The notes: generated by a model not told the origin, from the sequence alone. Counted from the first letter of the stretch, positions 33,442-41,820 are shown. The stretch is DNA of 52,271 bases from Nocardiaceae bacterium (GCA_021372355.1 JAJFUQ010000053.1:1-52271); one strand, 5' to 3'. Program-made: numbers and translations.

Positions 33442-34017
33442 GTGCTGTCGGCCGGTCCGGTCTGCTCAACGTGCGAATTCGTGTTCAGCCGGTGGCGGCA
33501 GGCACCCGAATTCGCGCAGGTGCAAGACCTTTCGGCTCGTCTCGCGAACGGCATCGACACGCTCGAGGCGGAACTCCTCGACATCTACGGAAGCTTGCTT
33601 GTCGAAGGTGAATACGACGTGTTCCTTCTTCGAATCAGTCCTTCGCTGGAGCGAGGCGATCGGTACGGGACGAACACCGCACGGCTCAACGAGGACGACG
33701 TCGCCAACGAATACGTCATTCCCATCGGCCCTGCTCAGCTGGACGAATCCCGGGTTCACCTCTACGAACAGAAGACTCGCGACGGGGTCGTTCCGACGGC
33801 GGTCAGTCTGGGTCTACTCGACTCGAGGTCGCGCCGAGCCGACGGCACCGATGACTGCGATTACGTCGATGAAGACAACCTCATTCACTTCCTGCTCGAC
33901 GGTCACCACAAGTTGCTCGCGGCGGCCAATCTCGGCGCGGAATTGGATGTGGTGGCGATCGTCCCAAGCAGTGTCGAGATCCGGAAGGTCACGTACGCCC
34001 TGCATGGTCAGCGGTGA
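33442..34017 (+). CDS. Protein of unknown function, start codon unclear
   Basis: I do not recognise this protein. From GTG 33442 it has 191 residues, with two cysteines (VCSTC), an acidic character and a late LLDGHHKLLAAANLG segment that recalls ParB-like nucleotide-binding folds. The frame stays open upstream to 33256 and the translation of 33319-33441 (for example SERLGIRLGVPKA and NEFLFELVVDGQP) looks like real protein. The only start-like codon there is CTG at 33319, which overlaps the preceding stop as CTGA. The true N-terminus may thus be about 41 residues longer and begin with a non-standard codon. Overlaps the convergent sigma factor gene by 29 bases. Confidence 0.6.
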   Translation: MLSAGPVCSTCEFVFSRWRQAPEFAQVQDLSARLANGIDTLEAELLDIYGSLLVEGEYDVFLLRISPSLERGDRYGTNTARLNEDDVANEYVIPIGPAQLDESRVHLYEQKTRDGVVPTAVSLGLLDSRSRRADGTDDCDYVDEDNLIHFLLDGHHKLLAAANLGAELDVVAIVPSSVEIRKVTYALHGQR

Positions 34018-35221
34018 TCTCGTCCCGCTTCGCGACCAGAAACCTGCGCATCGGCGCGTCGACGGTGAGGTCGATCGCCTTGTCATAGGCCGCCACCGCC
34101 TCGTCGATCCGACCGGTGCCCCGCAGCAGATGCGCCCGCGCCGCCCACGTCGGCTGGAATCGTTCCCCACCCGGGATCTCCAGCAGGGCAAGGCCGGCAT
34201 CTGCGCCATGCCGCTCTCCCACCACAACCGCGAGCGAAACCTGCGCTCCGAGCGTCGGTTCAGTCGCAACAAGCGCGCGATAGATCGTTTCCAGAGCCGC
34301 CCAGTCGGTTCTCCCGGAAACCCTCCGATTGCAGTGCACGGACTGCACGGACGCCTCGAACTGGAATCGGGCTGGGCGCCCGAACTGATGGGCCCGCGCG
34401 AGCAGCCCCTCTCCTTCGGCGATGAGTTCCGCATCCCAGGCGTCGACGTCCTGTTCAGTAACAGGCACCAGGACTCCGTCGCGAATTCGGGCCCGGGCCC
34501 GGGCGTTCGACAGTGCAATCAGTGCCGCCAGTCCGAGCACTTCGGGCTGATCAGGCATCAATTCCACGAGCGTTCGCGCGAGATACAGCGCCTCGCCCGA
34601 GAGTCCGTCGCGTTCGGAGATTCCCGCGATGCCCTGCCAGTCGATCGCGAAGGCGCCGTACACCGCTTCGAGAACCGCATTCAGCCGCCCGGGAAGCGCG
34701 TCCGCCTCGGGGACGACGAACGGAATTCCGGCGTCGCGGATCTTGCGCTTCGCTCGCACCAAGCGCTGCGCCATCGTCGACGTGGGGATCGCGAAAGCTC
34801 CCGCGATCTGCACTGCCTCCAGGCCGAGCACCGTCTGCAGCATGAGCGGAGTGCGGATACCCGGATCGATCGCGGGGTGCGCGCAGACGAACATCAACTC
34901 GAGTCGCCGGTCGCCCATCACCACGGGTTCGGTTGCCTCGACATCGTCCTCGAGTTCGACCGACGTGCGGTGGGCGGCCGACCGATAGGAATCCCGGAGC
35001 CGATTCCGGGCCACGGTCAGCAGCCACGCTTCCGGGTTGTCGGGAATCCCGTCGTCCGCCCACTTCACGAGGGCACGCTCCAGCGCATCAGACAGAGCAT
35101 CTTCGGCGGCGGCGAGGTCGCGCGTCGGCGCGGCGAGCAGCGCGATGAGCCGACCATACGACCGGCTCACCACCGCCGATACCGTCGAACTCAGCTCTTG
35201 AGACGGCACGCGTCCGACCAC
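33989..35221 (-). CDS. ECF RNA polymerase sigma factor, ECF42 type with C-terminal extension
   Basis: This 410-residue factor has sigma region 2 (about 25-95: DALSDALERALVKWADDG, NPEAWLLTVARNRLRDSYR) and region 4 (about 125-175: GLEAVQIAGAFAIPTSTMAQRLVRAKRKI). A long DUF6596/TPR-like tail of more than 200 residues follows, as in ECF42 sigma factors, which lack a classical anti-sigma factor and rely on this tail. The gene overlaps the end of its DGPF/YCII partner gene by 31 bases, the usual ECF42 pairing. GTG at 35221 or 35209 may be the start. Target is probably its own operon through the promoter at 35628-35654. Confidence 0.9.
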   Translation of the reverse strand: MVGRVPSQELSSTVSAVVSRSYGRLIALLAAPTRDLAAAEDALSDALERALVKWADDGIPDNPEAWLLTVARNRLRDSYRSAAHRTSVELEDDVEATEPVVMGDRRLELMFVCAHPAIDPGIRTPLMLQTVLGLEAVQIAGAFAIPTSTMAQRLVRAKRKIRDAGIPFVVPEADALPGRLNAVLEAVYGAFAIDWQGIAGISERDGLSGEALYLARTLVELMPDQPEVLGLAALIALSNARARARIRDGVLVPVTEQDVDAWDAELIAEGEGLLARAHQFGRPARFQFEASVQSVHCNRRVSGRTDWAALETIYRALVATEPTLGAQVSLAVVVGERHGADAGLALLEIPGGERFQPTWAARAHLLRGTGRIDEAVAAYDKAIDLTVDAPMRRFLVAKRDEITADHAGRT

Positions 35222-35580
35222 TCACCATCGATGATCGACGTCGCCACTGGCCGCACTTCGATGACCCCGAACTGAGCCACGGGGCACTTCTCTGCCCACG
35301 CGAGTGCGGCATCGAGATCGGGCACATCGATGACGAAGACGCCGGCGAGCATCTCCTTCGATTCCACGAAGGGGCCGTCCTGGACCTTGAGCGTGCCGTC
35401 GCGCAGCGTGACCTGAGTGGTCGCGCTGCTCGGTCGCAAGATGTCCGCGCCGATCAGCACACCGGCGGAGACCAGATCGTCGGCATACCGAGCGAACGCC
35501 GCCTGGGTCTGCTGAATGGCTTCCTCCGGGATGTCGCCGGGTGCCGGTTCAGCGTGGTTGAGAACGAGTGCGTAGCGCAT
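35191..35580 (-). CDS. YCII/DGPF-domain protein
   Basis: This 129-residue protein has the DGPF motif (VQDGPFVESKEMLAGVFVI, about 67-85) of the DGPFAETKE subfamily within the YCII fold. Such proteins are encoded with ECF42 sigma factors, and their own function is unknown. The ATG follows AAAGGAAAAG by about 5 bases. It is the first gene of the unit, and the sigma factor follows by overlap. Confidence 0.9.
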   Translation of the reverse strand: MRYALVLNHAEPAPGDIPEEAIQQTQAAFARYADDLVSAGVLIGADILRPSSATTQVTLRDGTLKVQDGPFVESKEMLAGVFVIDVPDLDAALAWAEKCPVAQFGVIEVRPVATSIIDGEWSDACRLKS

Positions 35581-35598
35581 GATCTTTTCCTTTCATCG

Positions 35599-35620
35599 TG
35601 TCCGGCATGAGGACCGGACA
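35599..35620 (-). promoter_or_regulatory. Inverted repeat in the YCII gene leader
   Basis: TGTCCGG (35599-35605) and CCGGACA (35614-35620) form a 7-bp stem with an 8-base loop. It lies 19 bases upstream of the YCII ATG, directly downstream of the predicted sigma target. It may be a leader hairpin or a second operator. Confidence 0.35.
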
Positions 35621-35627
35621 TCACGAT

Positions 35628-35654
35628 GACGATCGAAGGCGGGCGCAATCGACA
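35628..35654 (-). promoter_or_regulatory. ECF42-type promoter of the YCII-sigma unit
   Basis: Read on the minus strand, TGTCGA (35654-35649) and CGTC (35631-35628) are separated by 17 bases. As I recall, ECF42 factors recognise a TGTCGA -35 and a CG(A/T)C -10, and activate their own DGPF operons. The match in sequence, spacing and place is good. Confidence 0.65.
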
Positions 35655-35670
35655 CTCGCGCACAGAATTT

Positions 35671-37062
35671 CTAGCGTTCCGGCCGCCCGCTGACAAAGCC
35701 CAGCAGGTCGTGCCGCGTGATGACACCGATCGGCTTACCGTCGTCGACGACCATGAGCGCGTCCGATTCAGCCAGTGCCTTTTGTGCCACCGAGACCGTC
35801 TCACCGGCACCGATGAGCGGAAGCGGCGGACTCATGTGCTTGGACACCTGGTCGGTCAGCTTCGCGCGGCCCTCGAACACCGCGCTGAGCAGGTCGCGCT
35901 CAGACACCGAGCCGCGGACTTCGCCCATCATGACCGGAGGCTCGGCCAGGACGACGGGCATCTGCGAAACGCCGTATTCGCGCAGGATCTCGACCGCGTC
36001 GCGCACCGTCTCGGTCGGGTGCGTGTGGACGAGATCCGGTAGCGCGCCGGACTTGCCCTTGAGGATGTCTGCGACGCGCTTCTCCTCGGTCTTGCCATCG
36101 AGCCGCGACCGCAGGAAGCCGTAGGACGACATCCAGTCATCGTTGAAGATCTTCGACAGGTAGCCGCGGCCACCGTCCGGCAGCAGCACGACGACTAGCG
36201 CGTCCGGTCCCTCACGCTCGGCAACCCGCAGCGCGGCGACGACCGCCATTCCGCACGATCCGCCGACGAGCAGGCCCTCTTCGCGAGCCAGGCGACGCGT
36301 CATGTCGAACGAGTCGGCGTCCGACACCGCGATGACCTCGTCGACGACCGACGGGTCGTAGGCGCTCGGCCAGAAGTCCTCACCCACGCCTTCGACGAGG
36401 TACGGACGGCCGGTTCCACCCGAATAGACCGAGCCTTCCGGGTCGGCGCCGATGATCTTCACCGCGCCACCCGACTGCTCCTTGAGGTAGCGGCCGACGC
36501 CGGTGATCGTGCCACCCGTACCCACACCGGCAACGAAGTGCGTGATCTTGCCGTCGGTGCCCGCCCAGATCTCCGGACCGGTCGTCTCGTAGTGGCTCGC
36601 CGGACCGTTCGGGTTCGAATACTGGTCGGGCTTCCAGGCGCCCGGGGTCTCGCGGACCAGCCGGTCCGAGACGTTGTAGTACGAGTCCGGGTGCTCCGGC
36701 GGGACCGCCGTCGGGCACACGACCACCTCGGCGCCGTACGCGCGCAGCACGTTCTGCTTGTCGAGACTCACCTTGTCCGGGCACACGAAGATGCACTTGT
36801 AGCCCTTCTGCTGAGCCACGAGCGCGAGGCCCACACCGGTGTTTCCCGACGTCGGCTCGACGATGGTGCCACCTGGCTTGAGCTGGCCTGATGCCTCGGC
36901 AGCCTCGACCATCTTGACCGCGATGCGGTCCTTGCTGCTGCCGCCGGGGTTGAGGTACTCGAGCTTCGCGGCGACGATTCCCATGCCCTGTTCGGTGACA
37001 GAGTTCAGCTTGACGAGCGGGGTGTTGCCGATCAGATCCACGACGTGGTCAGCGATGCGCAT
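35671..37062 (-). CDS. cbs: Cystathionine beta-synthase
   Basis: This 463-residue PLP enzyme joins serine and homocysteine to cystathionine (reverse transsulfuration). The catalytic domain (1-330) has the PLP lysine K44 in NPGGSSKDR, the loop EPTSGNTGVG and the phosphate site GVGTGGTITG. Two CBS domains follow (about 340-460), which in the family carry regulatory sites. No N-terminal haem extension is present, as usual in bacteria. It fits Rv1077, whose role includes cysteine from methionine. Divergent from the SGNH hydrolase; the ATG has AGAGGT very close before it. Confidence 0.94.
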   Translation of the reverse strand: MRIADHVVDLIGNTPLVKLNSVTEQGMGIVAAKLEYLNPGGSSKDRIAVKMVEAAEASGQLKPGGTIVEPTSGNTGVGLALVAQQKGYKCIFVCPDKVSLDKQNVLRAYGAEVVVCPTAVPPEHPDSYYNVSDRLVRETPGAWKPDQYSNPNGPASHYETTGPEIWAGTDGKITHFVAGVGTGGTITGVGRYLKEQSGGAVKIIGADPEGSVYSGGTGRPYLVEGVGEDFWPSAYDPSVVDEVIAVSDADSFDMTRRLAREEGLLVGGSCGMAVVAALRVAEREGPDALVVVLLPDGGRGYLSKIFNDDWMSSYGFLRSRLDGKTEEKRVADILKGKSGALPDLVHTHPTETVRDAVEILREYGVSQMPVVLAEPPVMMGEVRGSVSERDLLSAVFEGRAKLTDQVSKHMSPPLPLIGAGETVSVAQKALAESDALMVVDDGKPIGVITRHDLLGFVSGRPER

Positions 37063-37160
37063 ACCTCTATGTTTCCAGACGCGCCGGAAGGCCGTCAGCT
37101 AGGTAACCTTTACTGAGCAACCTTTTGGGGCAATCCCTTCGCACGGAAGGTCATCCGTCC

Positions 37161-38075
37161 ATGCCAACTCCAGGCTGGCGAACTGCAGCGCTCACCGGAA
37201 CGGCAACCGTTGTCGCCGGTCAGAGCGCGCGTCGGGCGTATCGACACCTCAACTCCCAGGCCGCGGTCGCCCGCAAGCGCATCGGCCGCGACACGACCAA
37301 GCCGCCCGAAGCCGACGGCGTGTACTCGCCCGCCGGCGGCGATCCCCTGCCCTACCGACTCGGCGTCGAATACGACCTGCATCTCATGATCTTCGGCGAC
37401 TCGACCGCCGCCGGGCTCGGCTGCATCAGTCCCGAGGAAGTCCCCGGCGTCTTGATCGCCCGGGCTCTCGCGGAGGAGTCCGGACAGCGCATCCGGCTCA
37501 GCACCAAGGCAATCTGCGGTGCCACGTCGAAGGGTCTCCGCGGACAAGTCGACGCGATGTTCGTGGCCGGCAAAGCGCCCGACGCCGCCGTCATCTTCGT
37601 CGGCGCCAACGACGTGACGAAGAAGCACTCGATCCATCGCTCCGCCGAACGCCTGGGCGAAACTGTCGACCGGTTGCGTCGCGCCGGGTCGGTCGTGGTC
37701 GTCGGCACGTGCCCTGATCTGGGTACCGTCGGCGCCATCCCGCAACCGCTACGGGCCGTCGTCCGCGAATACGGCCTCCGCTTGGCAAAGGCACAGGCGC
37801 ACGAAGTGCTCGAGGCCGGCGGACACCCGGTCGCCCTCGCCGACCTGCTCTCCCCGGAATTCCTGGCCGCTCCCGATCAGATGTTCTCCACCGACGGCTT
37901 CCATCCGTCGGCCGCGGGATACGAGCGGGCGGCCAGTCTGCTGCTCCCGGTACTCGCGTCCGCACTCGGCGTCTGGGCCGGCGGCCCGCTCCCGGAGGTT
38001 CCAGAACGCTCACCACACGTCGAGGACAAGAAGGTCAGAGCGCGACTCACGCGATTCTTCATTCCAGCTAATTGA
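37161..38075 (+). CDS. SGNH/GDSL family esterase (Rv1075c-like)
   Basis: This 304-residue protein has the SGNH hydrolase blocks: LMIFGDSTAAGLG with the nucleophile serine, an oxyanion glycine in block II, VGANDVTKKH with its asparagine, and the catalytic DGFHPSAAGYE near the end. The hydrophobic N-terminus (WRTAALTGTATVVAG) may be a signal anchor. Related Rv1075c is reported as a GDSL-type esterase important for virulence. ATG 37161 follows GGAAGG by about 9 bases; an earlier TTG is less likely. The position next to cbs agrees with mycobacterial gene order. Confidence 0.88.
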   Translation: MPTPGWRTAALTGTATVVAGQSARRAYRHLNSQAAVARKRIGRDTTKPPEADGVYSPAGGDPLPYRLGVEYDLHLMIFGDSTAAGLGCISPEEVPGVLIARALAEESGQRIRLSTKAICGATSKGLRGQVDAMFVAGKAPDAAVIFVGANDVTKKHSIHRSAERLGETVDRLRRAGSVVVVGTCPDLGTVGAIPQPLRAVVREYGLRLAKAQAHEVLEAGGHPVALADLLSPEFLAAPDQMFSTDGFHPSAAGYERAASLLLPVLASALGVWAGGPLPEVPERSPHVEDKKVRARLTRFFIPAN

Positions 38076-38084
38076 TGGAAGAGA

Positions 38085-38105
38085 TTCCCGCAGCGGATGC
38101 GGGAA
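38085..38105 (+). terminator. Hairpin after the SGNH hydrolase gene
   Basis: TTCCCGCA (38085-38092) and TGCGGGAA (38098-38105) form an 8-bp stem with a 5-base loop 10 bases after the stop, followed by CGTTT. A weak intrinsic terminator is plausible. Confidence 0.5.
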
Positions 38106-38116
38106 CGTTTACCAAC

Positions 38117-38147
38117 GCAAAACGGCCCCGATCGAAATCGGGGCCGT
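38117..38147 (-). terminator. Intrinsic terminator of the YccA-type gene
   Basis: ACGGCCCCGAT (38122-38132) and ATCGGGGCCGT (38137-38147) form an 11-bp stem with a CGAA loop. On the minus strand it is followed by TTTT, so it ends transcription of the gene at 38197-39066. It may also block reading from the convergent side. Confidence 0.85.
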
Positions 38148-38196
38148 CCGCTGTTCAGGAGTTTACGTCGCGCCAAGGCCACGGTTCCGGCGACAG

Positions 38197-39066
38197 CTAA
38201 TCGTTGTTGAAGTAGCTCAGCAGTCGGAGGATTTCGACGTAGAGCCAGACGAGCGTGACGGTGAGGCCGAAGGCCACGCCCCACGCCATCTTCTCCGGTG
38301 CACCGGCGCGAATCAGCTGGTCAGCGGCGTCGAAGTCCAGCAGGAAGCTGAAGGCTGCGAGGCCGATGCAGACGAGGCTGAAGATGATCGCGATCGGGCC
38401 GCCGTCACGGAGGCCGAAGCCACCGTCCATGAAGAAGCTCGCCACGAGGTTTCCGAGCATGAGGACCACGACGCCGATCAGGGCGCCGAACATCACGCGC
38501 TGGAAGCGCGGGGTAACCCGAACCGCACCGGTCTTGTAGACCACGAGCATGCCGGCGAAGACACCGATCGTGGCAAGAACGGCCTGGATGATGATCGAGC
38601 TGCCGTTCGGCGTGCTTCCACCGATTGCGACGTTCGCAAACAGGTGGGAGATCGCACCGAGGAACAGGCCCTCGAATGCGGCATAGCTCAGGACGAGCGC
38701 CGGGTTGTTCATGAGGCGGGTGAAGCTACCGACCATCGCGAGGATGAAACCGATGAGTCCACCACCGATGACGAACAACGGGGCCAGGCCCGGGTTCCCG
38801 GCGGAGAGAATGAACGACACGATCGCGGCGACGACCAGAACACCGAGCGTGATGCCGGTCTTCGTCACGACGTCGTCGATCGTCATGGCGCGGGTAGGCG
38901 CCTGAGGCTGGTATTCGCCGTATTGGGGCTGGCCGTAGCCCTGAGGCTGGCCGTAACCCTGCTGGTGACCGTAGTAACCGGCACCCGCGGCGGCGGAACC
39001 GAACGCGGAATATCCGCCGGACTGCTGCGGCAGGTTGCGGAATACCGGGTTGCTGGTGGAGCGCAC
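38197..39066 (-). CDS. Bax inhibitor-1/YccA family membrane protein
   Basis: This 289-residue protein has a cytosolic N-terminus with tyrosine-, glycine- and glutamine-rich repeats (GYGQPQGYGQPQYGEYQ) and seven membrane helices. The family start RSTSNPVFRNLP is characteristic of actinobacterial members. Bacterial relatives (YccA, YetJ) form calcium-leak channels or modulate FtsH. The start is GTG with GAAGGGAA upstream. It lies 139 bases after the rlmG-like gene and ends at a strong terminator. Confidence 0.9.
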   Translation of the reverse strand: MRSTSNPVFRNLPQQSGGYSAFGSAAAGAGYYGHQQGYGQPQGYGQPQYGEYQPQAPTRAMTIDDVVTKTGITLGVLVVAAIVSFILSAGNPGLAPLFVIGGGLIGFILAMVGSFTRLMNNPALVLSYAAFEGLFLGAISHLFANVAIGGSTPNGSSIIIQAVLATIGVFAGMLVVYKTGAVRVTPRFQRVMFGALIGVVVLMLGNLVASFFMDGGFGLRDGGPIAIIFSLVCIGLAAFSFLLDFDAADQLIRAGAPEKMAWGVAFGLTVTLVWLYVEILRLLSYFNND

Positions 39067-39205
39067 CGTAGTTTTCCCTTCTCGGTTAGCACCGCGGCGA
39101 GCTACGCCGCGAGATCGCGCTTGCGAATCTGCTTGTTGAACGACCGGGATGGTCGTTGAGTTCCCGCAGAATTCGACAATTCGGACTCTACCCGCGAATT
39201 CTTCA

Positions 39206-40318
39206 CTAACCCCGTCGTATGGAACACGTCACGGTGTAACGCCCGTTTCGTCCGACGACTCGCGTGGTCCCGACGAGCTTGCGCAGTTGCTCGCGGTAAT
39301 TGAGGTGCGAGTTGTAGACCGTCCACAGCTCGCCGCCTGGGCGCAGCGCGCGCGCCGCACCCTCGAGCAGCTTGATGCCGGCACCCGCGTAAACGGCCGA
39401 GCCGGCGTGGAAAGGCGGATTGCACACCACGAGATCGATGCTCGATTCGTCGACGGAGTCGAGTGCGTCATCGCGCACGACCTCTACGCGTCCCGCGACA
39501 CCGTTGGCCGCCACGGTCCCCGCGGTCGAGCAGACAGCCGCATACGACTGGTCCGCGGCGATGACCTTCAGATCGGGCCGGGACTTGGCGAGGACAGTCG
39601 CGAGAACGCCGGTGCCGCAACCGAGGTCGGCCGCGATCTTCGCGTCGGGAAGCATGTCGTCGATGAAGCCGAGCAGGAATCGGGTGCCGTGGTCGAGCTT
39701 GTTTCCCCCGAAGGCGGCACCGTGCGCCAACACCCGGATCCCGATGTCCGACAGCTCGGACAGCTGCGGATAAGTGACCGCACCCTTCATCGGCCCGGTC
39801 GCGGTGACCACCCGCGCCTTCTTGTGGCCCAGGCCGCCCTGGACGGTCATGAAGCGACGGCCCAGAACGTCGTTCATCGTCCGGCTGAGGTGCTTGTCCA
39901 TGCCCGCAGCGAACAATGTCGCGTCGGGATCCGCGTGATTGGCGGCGAGCTCGCTGATCTCGGCGATGGCTGCCAGACTCCGCGGCATCCGCAGCAGGAT
40001 CACGTGCGCGCCGTCGAACAACGCGGCGTCGAGCCGGTGATGCGTGAAGCGATCGGACAAGCCGACTTCGGCGGCGTTCCGGTCGAGGGCCCGCTCGCCG
40101 GTCAGCGCATCCTGGTGCACCCGAAGGTCTCGCAACCCGAACCGCTCCGCGACGCCCAGCGTGATCGCTCCGTAGTTGTCCCCGACGATCGCCACGGGAC
40201 CACCGGCCTCGATCGTTGAGGCGGCGGTGTCGAGCAGCAGGGTGTCGGCGGCGTCGAACGCATACAGATTCGGCGCCTCGATGTCTGGCCAACGGCGCAG
40301 ACTCTGCAGGACGGTCAC
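39206..40318 (-). CDS. RlmG/RsmC-type rRNA guanine-N2 methyltransferase
   Basis: This 370-residue protein has two Rossmann methyltransferase-like halves, as in RsmC and RlmG: a degenerate N-terminal one and an active C-terminal one with IAADLGCGTGVLATVLA near residue 228 and the catalytic NPPF motif (LVVCNPPFHAG) near 297. It should methylate N2 of a guanosine in ribosomal RNA; which one cannot be told. No RNA-gene lies nearby. The ATG begins a normal MTVLQSL start. Confidence 0.87.
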   Translation of the reverse strand: MTVLQSLRRWPDIEAPNLYAFDAADTLLLDTAASTIEAGGPVAIVGDNYGAITLGVAERFGLRDLRVHQDALTGERALDRNAAEVGLSDRFTHHRLDAALFDGAHVILLRMPRSLAAIAEISELAANHADPDATLFAAGMDKHLSRTMNDVLGRRFMTVQGGLGHKKARVVTATGPMKGAVTYPQLSELSDIGIRVLAHGAAFGGNKLDHGTRFLLGFIDDMLPDAKIAADLGCGTGVLATVLAKSRPDLKVIAADQSYAAVCSTAGTVAANGVAGRVEVVRDDALDSVDESSIDLVVCNPPFHAGSAVYAGAGIKLLEGAARALRPGGELWTVYNSHLNYREQLRKLVGTTRVVGRNGRYTVTCSIRRG

Positions 40319-40376
40319 GGCAAATACCCTAGAGCGCGCCGCGAAAATCCGTCACTACCAGCTGATAATTCAAGAT

Positions 40377-40742
40377 CTAATACGCCGCGACGGCGTCATC
40401 GACGCTCGTGTGAATGTGCAAAACCTCGTCAAGCCCGGTGAGCATGAGCGGTCGCGCAGTTACCGGACCATCGGCGACGACCGCGAGTCCGCGGTCGGCG
40501 TCGATGCGCTGGTGGGTGGCAACCAACAAGGCAATTCCGGCGGAAGCCAGAAAATCGACTCCGGTCAGGTCGACGACAATCGGACCACTTTCCGACTCGA
40601 TGACCTTCTCGATTGCGGCTTCGAGCGTCTCCACCGTGGCGAGATCGATTGCACCCACGGCCGAGAGCACCGTGACCTTCTCTTTCGTCATCACTTCCAC
40701 GGTCAATGGCGAAACTCGAGAGTCGCCGACGTTGGTAGCCAT
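40377..40742 (-). CDS. STAS-domain anti-sigma factor antagonist (RsbV-like)
   Basis: This 121-residue protein is a single STAS domain with the phosphorylatable serine in VDFLASAGIALLVA. Unphosphorylated, such proteins bind RsbW-type anti-sigma kinases and free the stress sigma factor. It starts at ATG 40742 with GGAG 5 bases upstream. It is divergent from the stressosome operon, whose last gene supplies both the phosphatase and the kinase expected to act on it. A SigB/SigF-type promoter lies upstream, which would make a positive feedback loop. Confidence 0.88.
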   Translation of the reverse strand: MATNVGDSRVSPLTVEVMTKEKVTVLSAVGAIDLATVETLEAAIEKVIESESGPIVVDLTGVDFLASAGIALLVATHQRIDADRGLAVVADGPVTARPLMLTGLDEVLHIHTSVDDAVAAY

Positions 40743-40764
40743 GGTCTCCACTCTGCATGAAAAG

Positions 40765-40788
40765 CAGCGGTGAGTCACCTCACCGCTG
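40765..40788 (-). promoter_or_regulatory. Hairpin plus short T-run in the STAS gene leader
   Basis: CAGCGGTGAG (40765-40774) and CTCACCGCTG (40779-40788) form a perfect 10-bp stem with a 4-base loop. On the minus strand CTTTT follows, and the ribosome site of the STAS gene comes about 10 bases later. It looks like an intrinsic terminator placed between promoter and gene, so attenuation is possible. Confidence 0.5.
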
Positions 40789-40817
40789 TCAGCCACATAC
40801 CGTTGCCGACTTGTGTT

Positions 40818-40843
40818 TTACCCGCGCAGGAAGCCGGCCAAAC
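40818..40843 (-). promoter_or_regulatory. SigB/SigF-type promoter of the STAS gene
   Basis: On the minus strand GTTT (40843-40840) and GGGTAA (40823-40818) are 16 bases apart, close to the general-stress consensus GTTT-N14-17-GGGTA(T/A). The start would be near 40811, giving a leader of about 70 bases with the hairpin at 40765-40788. Confidence 0.6.
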
Positions 40844-40926
40844 ATCGAAATTCTCGGTATATGGTGCAATCCGGAACGCAGTGCATGCGGTCCTTGTTTC
40901 TGCCCGCCCGAAAGCAGGGGTTGACC

Positions 40927-41820
40927 GTGTCAGACACCTCCACAGTCGTTGAACCGAGCAACACTGTGTCCTCTTCGGACACGCTGCTCCCCCTCCTCGT
41001 CGAACACCTCCGGCAGAACCGTTCCGCTCTGCGTGAGGAATGGGCGCGTCGTATCACCAACGCCCGACTGCTCACCGCGATGACGCAGGACGAGATCTTC
41101 TCCGAAGCGACCTCGGTGTACGACAACTACGTCGAGGTGCTCGAGACGGGTTCGGTCGAAGCCCTGCAGGCCTACGCGCGAAACCTGTCCGAGCGCATCA
41201 TTCCGCGAGGCGTCGAGACCGACGAAGTTCTCGGTATCGTTCTGCTCCTTCGTGACGTCCTCGCCCGCTCGCTGTTCGAGAAATACCAGTCCGACTTCGA
41301 ACTGCTGAACCGAGTTCTCGACGCGTACGAGCCCGCCGCCAACCGAATCGCGAACACCGTGGGCGTGTCCTTCGTCCAGGAGCGCGAGCGCATCATTCGT
41401 CAGCAGCAGGAGGCCATCCGCGAGCTGTCGACCCCGGTTCTCCAGGTTCGTGAACAGCTCCTCATCCTCCCGATCATCGGCGTGCTCGACGGCCAGCGCG
41501 CTCGCCAGCTCACCGAGCAGCTGCTGCGAGCCATCCGCGCGAACCGCGCGAAGGTCGTCGTCATCGACATCACCGGTGTTCCCACGATCGACTCCACGGT
41601 GGCGAACCACCTCGTGCAGACCGTCGACGCGTCGGGCCTCATGGGCGCGAACGTCATCATCACCGGCCTGTCGTCGGAGATCGCCCTCACCCTGGTCACC
41701 ATCGGTCTCGACCTGTCGAAGATGAACGCGGTCGGTGACCTCCAGGGTGGTATCGAAGAGGCCGAGCGACTGCTCGGCTACGAGGTCACGCGCGCCGGCG
41801 ACGGCCGTGACCAGCGCTGA
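40927..41820 (+). CDS. rsbR: Stressosome co-antagonist RsbR-like protein
   Basis: This 297-residue protein has an N-terminal RsbRD-type helical sensor domain (about 15-165: LPLLVEHLRQNRSALREEWA) and a C-terminal STAS domain (170-290) with DITGVPTIDSTVANHLVQT. Residues S223/T224 lie about where RsbT phosphorylates RsbR homologues. Together with RsbS it should build the stressosome that holds RsbT. GTG 40927 follows AGGGG by about 7 bases; an ATG at 40885 is less favoured. First gene of the rightward operon, 16 bases before rsbS. Confidence 0.87.
   Translation: MSDTSTVVEPSNTVSSSDTLLPLLVEHLRQNRSALREEWARRITNARLLTAMTQDEIFSEATSVYDNYVEVLETGSVEALQAYARNLSERIIPRGVETDEVLGIVLLLRDVLARSLFEKYQSDFELLNRVLDAYEPAANRIANTVGVSFVQERERIIRQQQEAIRELSTPVLQVREQLLILPIIGVLDGQRARQLTEQLLRAIRANRAKVVVIDITGVPTIDSTVANHLVQTVDASGLMGANVIITGLSSEIALTLVTIGLDLSKMNAVGDLQGGIEEAERLLGYEVTRAGDGRDQR

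Noticed and set aside
37080..37130. TAGGTAACC-type iron box between cbs and the SGNH gene
   Set aside because: Only isolated AACCTTT repeats are present; the two halves do not form a 19-bp DtxR/IdeR dyad.
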